Shown here in pieces: positions 7,626 through 18,312 of a DNA stretch of 64,000 nt. Origin of the DNA: Streptomyces pseudovenezuelae (GTDB lineage Bacteria; Actinomycetota; Actinomycetes; Streptomycetales; Streptomycetaceae); NCBI RefSeq assembly GCF_029892565.1, contig NZ_JARXVH010000012.1, positions 248,001 through 312,000 on the forward strand. The letters run 5' to 3'. The notes under the pieces are model-generated. The model made no database searches. It saw only the letters and a list, made by a program, of their open reading frames with translations, and was not told the origin of the DNA. Within the stretch, counting starts at the first letter, position 1, and the number at the start of each line of letters is the position of its first letter. A program made the translations under genes and the position numbers.

Positions 7626-9530
7626 TTACGGCCCGCCGCGGGGCCGCGGGGCCCCCCGCGTCCAACCGGGGGCCCCGCCCACCCCCCCCCGGCCCTCACC
7701 AGCCGTTAGTGGCCGACGCCGGGGGGGGCGGGGTGTAATCGCGGATTTCAGACCGAGGTTCACGAAGTCGTACATGCCGCTGTAGTTGTCCGACGTGTAC
7801 ACGTTCGCGAGGTTGTCGCCGCGCCAGTTGATGAACTTCTCGAAGGTGAAGGGCAGGTAGTACGCGCCCTCCATGACCTTGTGGTTGATCTCGGTCGAGA
7901 TCTGGGTCTTGCCCGACTCGTCCAGCGTGGTGACGTACTTGTCGAACAGACCGTCGATGGTCTTGTCGTCGATCAGGGCGAAGTTGTTGTTACCGCTCTC
8001 CGCGATGTACTTGCTGTCCCACAGCGGCAGACCGAAGCCCTGGACGGTCGGGAAGTCCGGACCCCAGCCCATGATGATGATGCCGTAGCCCTTCTTCTTC
8101 ACGTTCGAGGGGCTGCCGATGATGCCGGTGGTCTGCGAGCCGTCGAACTGGTCGATCTGGGCGTTGATGCCGATCTTCTTCAGCGACGCCTGGAGCGACT
8201 GGGCCGTGGCGACCTCGACCGGCTTGTTGTTGCGCACCGCGATGGTGGTGGAGAAGCCGTTCGGCTTGCCGCACGCCTTCAGGGCCGCCTTGGCCTCCTC
8301 GACGTTGCCGTTCTTGTTCGCGCCGGAGATCTTGTACGGGTCGTACTTCTGGCCCTCGGAGCCCGGGACGGACGGCGGGAGCATGTTGGTGCCGATGTCA
8401 CCACCGGCGACCGGGCCACCGCGAGCGGTCTGCAGCGAGACGTGGTCCGCACCGAGGATGACGGCCTTGCGGCACTCGGCGTTGTCGAACGGCTTCACGC
8501 TCTGCGGGAAGGTCGCGTAGCGGATGTAACCCGAGACCGGGTTGTCCAGGTTGGCCTTGTGCTCCTTCAGGGCGGTGGTGCGGCCCTGCGGGGACATGCC
8601 GGTCTGGTTGATGTCCAGGTCCAGGTCACCGTTGAGCAGGCGCTGGTCCAGCTGGTTGGCGTCCGAGAAGAACTGGACGGTGATCTTGTCCGGGTACGCC
8701 TTGCGGATCGGGTCCGAGGACTGCTTCCACTCGGTGTTGCGCACCAGCGTCAGGCTCTTGCCGGGGCTGTAGGACTCGAACTTGTACGGGCCCGAGGAGA
8801 ACGGCTTCAGGCCGTACTTGGACTTGGTGTCCTTGTCCTGGCGGACCGGGGAGGCCGAGACCAGACCCAGCACCTCCTGGAAGTCCGAGTTGGCCTTCGG
8901 CAGGTGGAACTCGATGGTCTTGTCGTCCGGCGTGGTGATGGACTTCAGACCGAGCTTGTCCTTGGACGTGTCCTTGTAGGGGCCCTTGTACTCGCCCTTG
9001 GGGTCAAGGAAGTCCTTGAGGTAGGTCGGGCCGCCGGACAGCACGTCCTGCGCCCAGACGCGCTCGATGCCGTACTTCACGTCCTTGGACGTGATCGGCT
9101 TGCCGTCCTCCCACGTGATGCCGTCACGCAGGGTGTACGTGTACGTCTTGCCGTCGTCCGAGACCTTGGCGAGACCGGTGGCGAGGTCCGGGGTGAGCTC
9201 GGCGCCGGTCTTGCCCGGCTCCGTCTTGCCCGTGACCAGCTGGCGGCTGTAGTAGCGCGCGAAGTTCCACATGAAGCCGTAGTAGCCACGCGTGGTGTCC
9301 CACGAGTCGGCATCCTGGGCGCCACCGAACCGCAGCGTGCCGCCCTTCTTGGCCAGGGAGGCCTGGGCGACCTTGTTGTTGGCAGCGTCGAAGCCGGCCG
9401 CGCCGGTCTTCGAACCGCCGCCGCCGTTGTCGTCGCTGCCGCCGCACGCCGCCGTGGTCAGCAGTGCGGCGACCGCAGCAGCGGCGGCAAATGCCTTCTT
9501 CCGCCGCCCTGAGGTGCGTTGGGTAGTCAC
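7626..9530 (-). CDS. oligopeptide-binding lipoprotein of ABC importer (SBP family 5)
   Basis: Extracellular solute receptor, 634 residues as read. The N-terminus MTTQRTSGRRKK, an Ala-rich core and the lipobox TAAC followed by GGSDDNGGGG mark a lipoprotein; the body is a family-5 peptide-binding protein (DppA/OppA/BldKB-like). GTG start with GGAGGA about 10 nt upstream. The last 38 residues after NLGLK are Pro/Arg/Gly-rich and come from a stretch with a G8 run (7721-7728), a C9 run (7682-7690) and an 11-bp hairpin. A one-base shift in these runs would end the protein near 7710, so the 3' end is doubtful and may reflect a sequencing indel. Confidence 0.9.
   Translation of the reverse strand: MTTQRTSGRRKKAFAAAAAVAALLTTAACGGSDDNGGGGSKTGAAGFDAANNKVAQASLAKKGGTLRFGGAQDADSWDTTRGYYGFMWNFARYYSRQLVTGKTEPGKTGAELTPDLATGLAKVSDDGKTYTYTLRDGITWEDGKPITSKDVKYGIERVWAQDVLSGGPTYLKDFLDPKGEYKGPYKDTSKDKLGLKSITTPDDKTIEFHLPKANSDFQEVLGLVSASPVRQDKDTKSKYGLKPFSSGPYKFESYSPGKSLTLVRNTEWKQSSDPIRKAYPDKITVQFFSDANQLDQRLLNGDLDLDINQTGMSPQGRTTALKEHKANLDNPVSGYIRYATFPQSVKPFDNAECRKAVILGADHVSLQTARGGPVAGGDIGTNMLPPSVPGSEGQKYDPYKISGANKNGNVEEAKAALKACGKPNGFSTTIAVRNNKPVEVATAQSLQASLKKIGINAQIDQFDGSQTTGIIGSPSNVKKKGYGIIIMGWGPDFPTVQGFGLPLWDSKYIAESGNNNFALIDDKTIDGLFDKYVTTLDESGKTQISTEINHKVMEGAYYLPFTFEKFINWRGDNLANVYTSDNYSGMYDFVNLGLKSAITPRPPRRRPLTAGEGRGGVGGAPGWTRGAPRPRGGP
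7646..7678 (-). promoter_or_regulatory. intercistronic GC hairpin between binding-protein and permease genes
   Basis: GCGGGGCCCCC (7646-7656) and GGGGGCCCCGC (7668-7678) form a perfect 11-bp stem with an 11-nt loop. Hairpins here are common in importer operons, where they stabilise or partly terminate the transcript so that the binding protein is made in excess. As annotated, the hairpin lies inside the 3' end of the binding-protein reading frame, which supports the view that the real stop is further upstream. Confidence 0.55.
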
Positions 9531-9562
9531 GATCTCGGATCCTCCGGATTAGATGAGAGACC

Positions 9563-9581
9563 CCGTGTTGGTGCCACGGGA
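9563..9581 (-). promoter_or_regulatory. small intercistronic hairpin
   Basis: CCCGTG and CACGGG form a 6-bp stem around a 7-nt loop in the 70-bp gap between the first permease gene and the binding-protein gene. It may be an RNA-processing or stabilising element. Low information content. Confidence 0.35.
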
Positions 9582-9600
9582 CGCTTTGGGTACGGCTCTT

Positions 9601-10608
9601 TCAGCGGGACGCCTTCGGGTCCAGCGCGTCGCGCACGCCGTCGCCGAACAGGTTGAAGGCAAGGACGGTGATGAAGATCGCCACACCCGGGACCACCATG
9701 TACATGGGGTCCGACTCGTAGTAGTCGATGGCGCTCGACAGCATCTGTCCCCAGGACGACGTGGGCGGCTTGACGCCCACGCCCAGGAAGCTGAGGGCCG
9801 CCTCGGTGAGGATGTTGGTGGGGATCATCATCGTCGTGTAGACGATGATCGGCGCGACGAGGTTGGGCAGCAGTTCCTTGAACAGGATGTAGAACCGCCC
9901 GGCGCCCAGCGATCGGGCGGCCTCGACGTACTCGCGCTCACGCATCGAGAGTGTCTGGCCGCGCACCACGCGTCCGATGTAGGGCCAGCCGAAGAAGCCG
10001 ATGACCAGGATCATCACGAAGACGCGCACGTTGGACCCGGACAGGCCCAGCATGTCGTTCGGCATCACGGAGACCAGGGCGATCGTGAAGAGCAGCTGCG
10101 GGAAGGCCAGCAGGCCGTCCATCACGCGGCTGACGAGCGAGTCCACCCAGCCGCCGAAGAAGCCCGCCAGGATGCCCAGGATGGTGCCCAGGACGACCGC
10201 GACGACGGCGGACAGGAAGCCCACCAGGAGCGAGACGCGGGCGCCGTAGAGGATGCGGGCGAGGATGTCGCGGCCGTTGACCGGCTCGACGCCCAGCAGG
10301 TGATCGCCGCTGATGCCGCCCAGCGACCCCGTGGGGGTGCCGAACAGCGGGTCGATCAGGTTCTCGTGGTAGGCGTCCGGGTCCTGCCCCAGCAGGTTGG
10401 TGATCACGGGCGCGAGCAGGGCGACCACGATGAGGACGAGCACGACGATGCCGCCCGTGAGGGCGAGCTTGTCCCGCTTCAGGCGCTCCCAGGCGATCCG
10501 GCCCAGGGAACGTCCCTGAACGGTCTTGGCGCCGGCGGTCGCGGCCGCCGCTTCCTCGGCCGCACTCGGGGCCGCTTCCGCGGTCGGCTCGTGCAATGGT
10601 GCCGTCAT
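9601..10608 (-). CDS. oligopeptide ABC transporter permease (OppC/DppC type)
   Basis: First gene of the five-gene peptide-uptake operon, 335 residues. A cytoplasmic Ala/Glu-rich lead of about 45 residues precedes SLGRIAWERLKRDKLALTGG, the typical entry into the first helix of OppC-type permeases; about six helices follow, with the coupling motif EYVEAARSLGA. The ATG (MTAPLHEPTA) was chosen; in-frame sequence further upstream is intergenic. The order permease, binding protein, permease, ATPase, ATPase differs from the classic oppABCDF order but is one I recall for a BldK-like cluster in Streptomyces. Confidence 0.92.
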   Translation of the reverse strand: MTAPLHEPTAEAAPSAAEEAAAATAGAKTVQGRSLGRIAWERLKRDKLALTGGIVVLVLIVVALLAPVITNLLGQDPDAYHENLIDPLFGTPTGSLGGISGDHLLGVEPVNGRDILARILYGARVSLLVGFLSAVVAVVLGTILGILAGFFGGWVDSLVSRVMDGLLAFPQLLFTIALVSVMPNDMLGLSGSNVRVFVMILVIGFFGWPYIGRVVRGQTLSMREREYVEAARSLGAGRFYILFKELLPNLVAPIIVYTTMMIPTNILTEAALSFLGVGVKPPTSSWGQMLSSAIDYYESDPMYMVVPGVAIFITVLAFNLFGDGVRDALDPKASR

Positions 10609-10941
10609 CTGGCAGGGACCCCTCTCAACCGGCGGTAGCCGGCCCGCACTTGCCGCTGTAGCGGCGTGATCAGTCCGTCGTACTCGGGGCAGAAAGCCCC
10701 CTGGTGCGGGAGTCTTCAACGCTTTGGCGATCTGTTGCCAGACTTGGCGGTGAAAGGATGCGTAAACGTGATGAGGTCAGGGGGGTTCCGTTATCCGGAC
10801 AGCGGGTAACGGGGGTCGGACGCGGACTAATCAGGACATTCAGGAAGCGGACGGATCTTCCGCCGCTATCTACGCGCGCAGACCCTCTGCTCCTCCGGTC
10901 TGGACCAGACGGTCGACCCTCGGTCCGGCCCGGACGCCCTC
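10609..10941. other. intergenic region, probable promoter of the oligopeptide operon
   Basis: About 330 bp without a credible gene between the importer operon start and the 3' end of the first SseB gene. It holds an imperfect inverted repeat (CCGTTATCC ... GGGTAACGG, near 10787-10813) that could be an operator or the SseB terminator. No clear -35/-10 pair is recognised. Confidence 0.4.
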
Positions 10942-11730
10942 TCAGTATCCGCCAGGCGCCGGTGGATAGCCGTACCCGGCCGCGGGAGCCTGGGCCGGGG
11001 CCGCGTGCGCCTCGCGGTCGTAGAAGGGCCGGGCGCCGGCCCGCATCCACATCGCGATCGGGTCGTCCTCGTCCGACATCGCCACCGTCGACACCGGCAG
11101 TCCGTCCGGGACCGCGCCGATCGACTGCTGCATCATCGCCCGCACCGCGTCCACCGCGGGCGGCGAGGTGTCGTACACGTCGAGACCGATGGCCAGATAC
11201 GGCGCCCCGAGCGCCGGCTGCACCCAGGCGCGGCGCAGCGCGCGGACGGCCGGGGTGCGGTGGGCGTTGTGCGCGAGCAGGGCGTAGAACTGCGGGATCT
11301 CGATGCCGGGTTCCGACAGCCGCAGCGGGCCCGCGGGCTGGCGCTCCAGGCCGGTGGCGATACGGCGCAGATCAAGCCACGGGATGCCGACGCCGCCGCC
11401 GGGCGCGTGCGGGTTGAGCCACAGGCCGAAGTGGTCGGGGTAGAGCGTGCGGGCCACGTCGACTCCGTCGACGACCTCGTACGAACGGTTCCAGCCGCTG
11501 GCGGACAGCTCCTGGGCGGAGGTGACGCACGGGGCGTAGCCGTGGCCGTCGACCTCCATGTTTCCGTACTGGGCGTCCGGGGAGCCGGACTGGCCGTGCC
11601 ACAGGAGCATCCAGACCTGGCCGGCGCCGGGGGTCGCGAGGGCGCGGAGCAGGGCCTCGTAGGCGTCGTAGCGCCCTGGCGTGACCTGGCGCAGCATGTG
11701 CTCCACGCTGCCGCTGAGGCTCGCGCTCAC
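10942..11730 (-). CDS. sseB: SseB family protein (enhanced serine sensitivity)
   Basis: A 262-residue soluble protein with an N-terminal SseB domain (about residues 8-130) and the SseB C-terminal domain (about 140-240). A low-complexity GYGYPPAPGGY tail closes it. The biochemical role of SseB is unknown; the name comes from altered serine sensitivity in E. coli. The start MSASLSGSVEHML fits the domain boundary. It is followed upstream by a second SseB-like gene and lies close to the glycine/serine operon, which makes a link to serine metabolism attractive but unproven. Confidence 0.75.
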   Translation of the reverse strand: MSASLSGSVEHMLRQVTPGRYDAYEALLRALATPGAGQVWMLLWHGQSGSPDAQYGNMEVDGHGYAPCVTSAQELSASGWNRSYEVVDGVDVARTLYPDHFGLWLNPHAPGGGVGIPWLDLRRIATGLERQPAGPLRLSEPGIEIPQFYALLAHNAHRTPAVRALRRAWVQPALGAPYLAIGLDVYDTSPPAVDAVRAMMQQSIGAVPDGLPVSTVAMSDEDDPIAMWMRAGARPFYDREAHAAPAQAPAAGYGYPPAPGGY

Positions 11731-11782
11731 GTGTCTTACCGCCCCTTCGAAGTGGCCCCGCGTTTCTGTGACAGCTTAAGCG

Positions 11783-11887
11783 CCCAGGGGGTTGGGGCCT
11801 GATGTCCGTCGGCGAGTGCGGGTTTGTGTGTGGCCGGTCGCGCCCACGCGGCGGAGCCGCATATTGGCACAGCCCCGCGCCCCTGGG
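11783..11887. repeat. hairpin-forming intergenic repeat (MITE-like/bidirectional terminator)
   Basis: The ends are imperfect inverted repeats: CCCAGGGGGTTGGGGCCTG at 11783-11801 against CAGCCCCGCGCCCCTGGG at 11870-11887. The interior has the CGCGGCGGAGCCGCAT stretch that I recall in many Streptomyces intergenic regions. It may be a dispersed non-coding repeat or a strong terminator between the two SseB genes. Copy number in the genome cannot be judged here. Confidence 0.55.
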
Positions 11888-11906
11888 TCGGTTGACCCTG
11901 AAGCGT

Positions 11907-12698
11907 TCAGAAGTTCCGTTGGTAGAACGGCCTGACCTGTTGCCTCATCCAGTTCGCCACCGGGTCGTCCGTGACGTCCAGGAGGACCAGGTTGACCTGC
12001 CACTGGGGTGGGGCCTTGGTCAGGGCCCGGCCCAAGGCCTCCAGCGGGATGGCGCGCAGGTCGCCCTCCCATTCGGAGAGTTCCACGCCTACGAACATCA
12101 CCGGGTCCGCGGTCTCGACCGCGGCGAGGCAGCGGCGGGCCGTGCGGATCACACCGGTCGACTCGAACTCGGCGGAGGCGGCGGCGAGGAAGTCGACCGG
12201 GTCGTCCTGCCAGTCCGGTTCGAAGAGGCGGACGCGGCCGCCGGAGGTGGGGCCGTCCAGGAGGGTGCGGCCGACGCGGCACAGCTCGGCGACGGCGGCC
12301 GGCGGGAGCGGGATGCCGACCATGCCGTCCGGGTTCACGGCGATGCCGACCTGCGGGGACAGACCGCGGGCGAACTCGACGGCCGGCGCGATCGTGTACG
12401 ACAGATGCGAGCCGACGACGTGCCGGAACTGCTCCTCGGAGCTGAACACCGGGACGTACGCCTGGCCCTCGATCTCCAGCGTGGGCAGGTCGAGCGGGCC
12501 GCTGTTCGGGCCGCCGCCGCTCGGCAGCGGGATCCAGAGGAAGCTGCGGCTGAGCACCTCGATGATCCGGCCGCCCGCCGTGGGCACGCCGAGGGACGCC
12601 GACAGCACCTCCTCCAGCTCGTTGCCGGGCCATCCGCCGTGCGGATGGGGGTGCGCCTGCGTGGGAAAGTCCGCGGGGAGATCCGCTGGGAAGTCCAT
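11907..12698 (-). CDS. second SseB family protein
   Basis: 263 residues, same two-domain layout as its downstream neighbour. Shared features are NELEEVLSASLG near the N-terminus, VAVNPDGMVGIPLPP-type central sequence (QVGIAVNPDG here), and a C-terminal domain closing with DDPVANWMRQQVRPFYQRNF, which parallels DDPIAMWMRAGARPFYDRE in the first copy. The two are therefore probably an old tandem duplication. The ATG (MDFPADLPADF) was chosen because residues further upstream have no conserved character. Function unknown. Confidence 0.72.
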   Translation of the reverse strand: MDFPADLPADFPTQAHPHPHGGWPGNELEEVLSASLGVPTAGGRIIEVLSRSFLWIPLPSGGGPNSGPLDLPTLEIEGQAYVPVFSSEEQFRHVVGSHLSYTIAPAVEFARGLSPQVGIAVNPDGMVGIPLPPAAVAELCRVGRTLLDGPTSGGRVRLFEPDWQDDPVDFLAAASAEFESTGVIRTARRCLAAVETADPVMFVGVELSEWEGDLRAIPLEALGRALTKAPPQWQVNLVLLDVTDDPVANWMRQQVRPFYQRNF

Positions 12699-12811
12699 CT
12701 GTCCGACCGCCTGCTGTGAAGTACCGCTGTGGCAGCAAAGGCTAACGGGTACGGGCCCCGGGCGGTCGGCCTGTGGAAACACCGCCGACCCGCCGGAGGC
12801 GACCCGCTCGC

Positions 12812-13480
12812 TCAGCCCGTGAAGCCGATCCTGCGCAGGACGTCCGCCGCGTCCCGGTCCAGGAGCACCGCCGAGCCGACGCCCTCGGGCAGATCGCCGC
12901 GTTCCACGGAGCGGATCAGGCGGCCCGCGGCCGTGCGGTGGCGCAGGAAGGCGTAGCGGGAGACGCCCCGGCCGCGGTCGCGCTGGCCCGCCAGGGCCGT
13001 GCGCGGGGGGACGTCGAGCAGGACCAGGTGCAGGATGCCGCCGCGGCGCCGGGCCTCGCGGGCCAGCCAGCCGCGCACCCAGGCCTGGGTGCCGCAGTCG
13101 TGCACGACGACGCCCGCGCCGCCGCGCAGGGCGCGGCCCAGACCGGCGTAGTGGGCGAGCCGGACCAGGGGGCGGTAGACCGCGTACGGCAGGTAGCGGG
13201 ACGCCCGGGTGTCCCAGCGGTCGCGGGCGTCCTGGGAGTCGATGCGTATGCCCTTGACCGCGCGCCGCATCAGCGTGGACTTGCCGCTGCCGGGCAGGCC
13301 GGTGATCACGACCAGGTCGCGGGGGCCGAAGAGGAGGGCGTGCGGGCTGCGGCCGGAGCGCTCGCGCAGGTCGCGGACGACCGGGGCCGGCCGCTCGGCG
13401 CAGCGCTCCCGGGCGGGGGCCGCGGGCTGCTTGGGCAGGGCGACGCCCGAGGTCGTGGCGTACGCCGTGGTCCTTGTCAC
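12812..13480 (-). CDS. P-loop AAA/kinase-like ATPase
   Basis: A 222-residue soluble protein with Walker A GLPGSGKS at about residues 62-69 followed by RIDSQDARDRW, and a later LVLLDVPPRTAL segment with an Arg-rich region (RDRGRGVSRYAFLRHR) resembling the lid of small-molecule kinases (zeta-toxin/gluconate-kinase-like fold). The GTG start is supported by GGGAGGA 9 nt upstream. It is transcribed away from the glycine riboswitch. The phosphate acceptor is unknown. I recall similar proteins beside gcvT in other Streptomyces, which suggests conserved position rather than a known pathway. Confidence 0.7.
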   Translation of the reverse strand: MTRTTAYATTSGVALPKQPAAPARERCAERPAPVVRDLRERSGRSPHALLFGPRDLVVITGLPGSGKSTLMRRAVKGIRIDSQDARDRWDTRASRYLPYAVYRPLVRLAHYAGLGRALRGGAGVVVHDCGTQAWVRGWLAREARRRGGILHLVLLDVPPRTALAGQRDRGRGVSRYAFLRHRTAAGRLIRSVERGDLPEGVGSAVLLDRDAADVLRRIGFTG

Positions 13481-13674
13481 CGTGATCGTCCTCCCTGCGG
13501 GGTCAGGAAAGCTTCTCCCCACCGAATGTAAAGAGAAGGTAATCCACGGTGTCTCCCGGTTCCGTTCGTTTACGGCCACAGGCCCGTCACAAAAGAAGGT
13601 GCCCAGGGCGGCCTGCCACGAGCCCGGGATGCGTGCAATGATGTGCCCGCCAACTGCATACCGGCCGTTTGAAT

Positions 13675-13887
13675 CCGCGCGGGAGAGTCCCCAGCAGTAC
13701 GTTCTGCGTCACTGGGGCGCCGAAGGAGCAAGTCCCTCCCTTGAATCTCTCAGGCCCCGTTACCGCGCGGGCGAGGCACATCTGAAAAGCGGGCCCCCGG
13801 TTCTGCCGGCGGTCCCACCCAAGGTGCAACCCGTGACCGTCCCCCAGGGACCGTCATGGCGAACCTCTCAGGTTCCGATGACAGATG
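13675..13887 (+). promoter_or_regulatory. tandem glycine riboswitch upstream of gcvT
   Basis: Aptamer 1 is closed by CCGCGC (13675-13680) and GCGCGG (13765-13770) and carries the conserved GGGAGAG, GCCGAAGGAGCAA and CTCTCAGGC blocks in order. Aptamer 2 is closed by CATCTG (13779-13784) and CAGATG (13882-13887); it keeps AAGGTGCAA, CTCTCAGGT and GACAGATGGG, but its 5' GGAGAG block is degenerate and CCGAAGG reads CCCAAGG. Glycine riboswitches that activate gcv genes have been reported in Streptomyces griseus. A possible expression platform lies in the 45 nt before the gcvT ATG, where the GGGAG Shine-Dalgarno sits. Confidence 0.92.
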
Positions 13888-13931
13888 GGGAGGAACGACC
13901 TCGCCGTCATGCCTTGGGAGACAACCGTCCG

Positions 13932-15050
<1,119 letters not shown>

Positions 15051-15181
15051 CGGCGTCGTAGCGTCGTCACGTCTCTTCGGTGACCTCGGGCACGTCCGCC
15101 CTGTTCACCTGCCCTGTTCACCGACGCTTTCCGCAGTACCCCATTCACCAGCACTCCCCCGCGTACAGGAGAATTCAGGCC

Positions 15182-15559
15182 ATGAGCAACCCCCAGCAGC
15201 TGCGCTACAGCAAGGAGCACGAGTGGCTGTCGGCCGCCGTGGACGGCGTCGCGACGGTCGGCATCACGGAGTTCGCGGCCAACGCGCTCGGTGACGTCGT
15301 CTACGCCCAGCTCCCCGATGTCGGCTCCGAGGTGACCGCCGGCGAGACCTGCGGCGAGCTGGAGTCGACCAAGTCGGTCAGCGACCTGTACTCGCCGGTC
15401 AGCGGCGAGGTCACCGAGATCAACGAGGACGTGGTGAACGACCCGTCGCTGGTGAACTCGGCCCCCTTCGAGGGCGGTTGGCTCTTCAAGGTGCGCTTCA
15501 CCGACGAGCCGTCCGACCTGCTGTCCGCCGACGAGTACGCCGCCGAGACGGCCGGCTGA
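15182..15559 (+). CDS. gcvH: glycine cleavage system H protein
   Basis: 125-residue lipoyl carrier protein that shuttles the aminomethyl intermediate between the P and T proteins. The lipoylation site is Lys64 in GELESTKSVSD, and the KEHEW start and SDLYSPVSG segment are diagnostic. The Shine-Dalgarno AGGAG lies about 10 nt upstream. It is separated from gcvT by 131 bp in which no gene is evident, so it may have additional transcription, but it most likely shares the riboswitch-controlled message. Confidence 0.97.
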   Translation: MSNPQQLRYSKEHEWLSAAVDGVATVGITEFAANALGDVVYAQLPDVGSEVTAGETCGELESTKSVSDLYSPVSGEVTEINEDVVNDPSLVNSAPFEGGWLFKVRFTDEPSDLLSADEYAAETAG

Positions 15560-15573
15560 GGAGTCGTACACGC

Positions 15574-16833
15574 ATGTCCGTACTGAACACACCCCTGCAC
15601 GAGCTGGACCCTGACGTCGCCGCCGCGGTCGACGCCGAGCTGCACCGCCAGCAGTCCACGCTGGAGATGATCGCCTCCGAGAACTTCGCGCCCGTCGCGG
15701 TCATGGAGGCCCAGGGCTCGGTCCTCACCAACAAGTACGCCGAGGGCTACCCGGGCCGCCGCTACTACGGCGGTTGCGAGCACGTCGACGTGGTCGAGCA
15801 GATCGCGATCGACCGGGTCAAGGACCTGTTCGGCGCCGAGTACGCCAATGTGCAGCCGCACTCCGGCGCCTCCGCCAACCAGGCCGCCCTGTTCGCGCTG
15901 GCCAAGCCCGGCGACACCATCCTGGGTCTGGACCTGGCGCACGGCGGCCACCTCACCCACGGGATGCGGCTGAACTTCTCCGGCAAGCAGTTCGACGTGG
16001 TCGCCTACCACGTGGACTCCGCGACCGGTCTGGTCGACATGGCCGAGCTGGAGAGGCTCGCCAAGGAGCACCGGCCCAAGGTGATCATCGCGGGCTGGTC
16101 GGCGTACCCGCGCGAGCTGGACTTCGCGGAGTTCCGCCGGATCGCCGACGAGGTCGAGGCGTACCTGTGGGTCGACATGGCGCACTTCGCCGGTCTGGTG
16201 GCCGCGGGTCTGCACCCCAACCCGGTCCCGTACGCGGACGTCGTCACCTCCACGACCCACAAGACCCTCGGCGGCCCGCGCGGCGGGATCATCCTCGCGA
16301 AGAAGGAGTTCGCGAAGAAGCTGAACTCCTCCGTCTTCCCGGGCTTCCAGGGCGGTCCCCTGGAGCACGTGATCGCGGCCAAGGCGGTCTCCTTCAAGGT
16401 CGCGGCGGGCGAGGAGTTCAAGGAGCGCCAGCGGCGTACGGTGGAAGGTGCCCGGCTTCTCGCCGAGCGGCTCACCGCGGCCGACGCCCGCGAGGCCGGG
16501 GTGAACGTCCTGTCCGGCGGCACCGACGTGCACCTGGTCCTGGTCGACCTGCGGGAGTCCGAGCTGGACGGGCAGCAGGCCGAGGACCGACTTCACGAAG
16601 TCGGCATCACGGTCAACCGCAACGCCGTCCCGAACGACCCGCGTCCGCCCATGGTGACGTCCGGTCTCCGTATCGGTACGCCCGCCCTGGCCACCCGCGG
16701 CTTCACGGCCGAGGACTTCGCCGAGGTCGCGGACGTGATCGCGCAGGCGCTCAAGCCCGCCTACGACGCGGAGGCACTCAAGGCGCGCGTGAGCGCGCTC
16801 GCCGGGAAACACCCGCTGTACCCCGGGCTGTAG
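15574..16833 (+). CDS. glyA: serine hydroxymethyltransferase
   Basis: 419 residues. A PLP enzyme that interconverts glycine plus 5,10-methylene-THF with serine plus THF. The PLP lysine is Lys230 in STTHKTLGGPRGG; the N-terminal ENFAPVAVMEAQGSVLTNKY and YAEGYPGRRYYGG motifs are intact. It starts 14 bp after gcvH with GAGGAG upstream, so it is in the same operon. In this setting it would use the methylene-THF made by GcvT to turn a second glycine into serine for SdaA. Streptomyces usually have more than one glyA; this would be the gcv-linked copy. Confidence 0.97.
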   Translation: MSVLNTPLHELDPDVAAAVDAELHRQQSTLEMIASENFAPVAVMEAQGSVLTNKYAEGYPGRRYYGGCEHVDVVEQIAIDRVKDLFGAEYANVQPHSGASANQAALFALAKPGDTILGLDLAHGGHLTHGMRLNFSGKQFDVVAYHVDSATGLVDMAELERLAKEHRPKVIIAGWSAYPRELDFAEFRRIADEVEAYLWVDMAHFAGLVAAGLHPNPVPYADVVTSTTHKTLGGPRGGIILAKKEFAKKLNSSVFPGFQGGPLEHVIAAKAVSFKVAAGEEFKERQRRTVEGARLLAERLTAADAREAGVNVLSGGTDVHLVLVDLRESELDGQQAEDRLHEVGITVNRNAVPNDPRPPMVTSGLRIGTPALATRGFTAEDFAEVADVIAQALKPAYDAEALKARVSALAGKHPLYPGL

Positions 16834-16914
16834 TCGGCCCCTCGGGGCACCGCGCACACTGGAAGGTGAGCGCGGTGCCCCACCCCGCACCACCCCGCGT
16901 TCTGAGGAGTTCCC

Positions 16915-18282
<1,368 letters not shown>

Positions 18283-18312
18283 GGGGACCGGGCCGACCCA
18301 CCTGACTCACCG

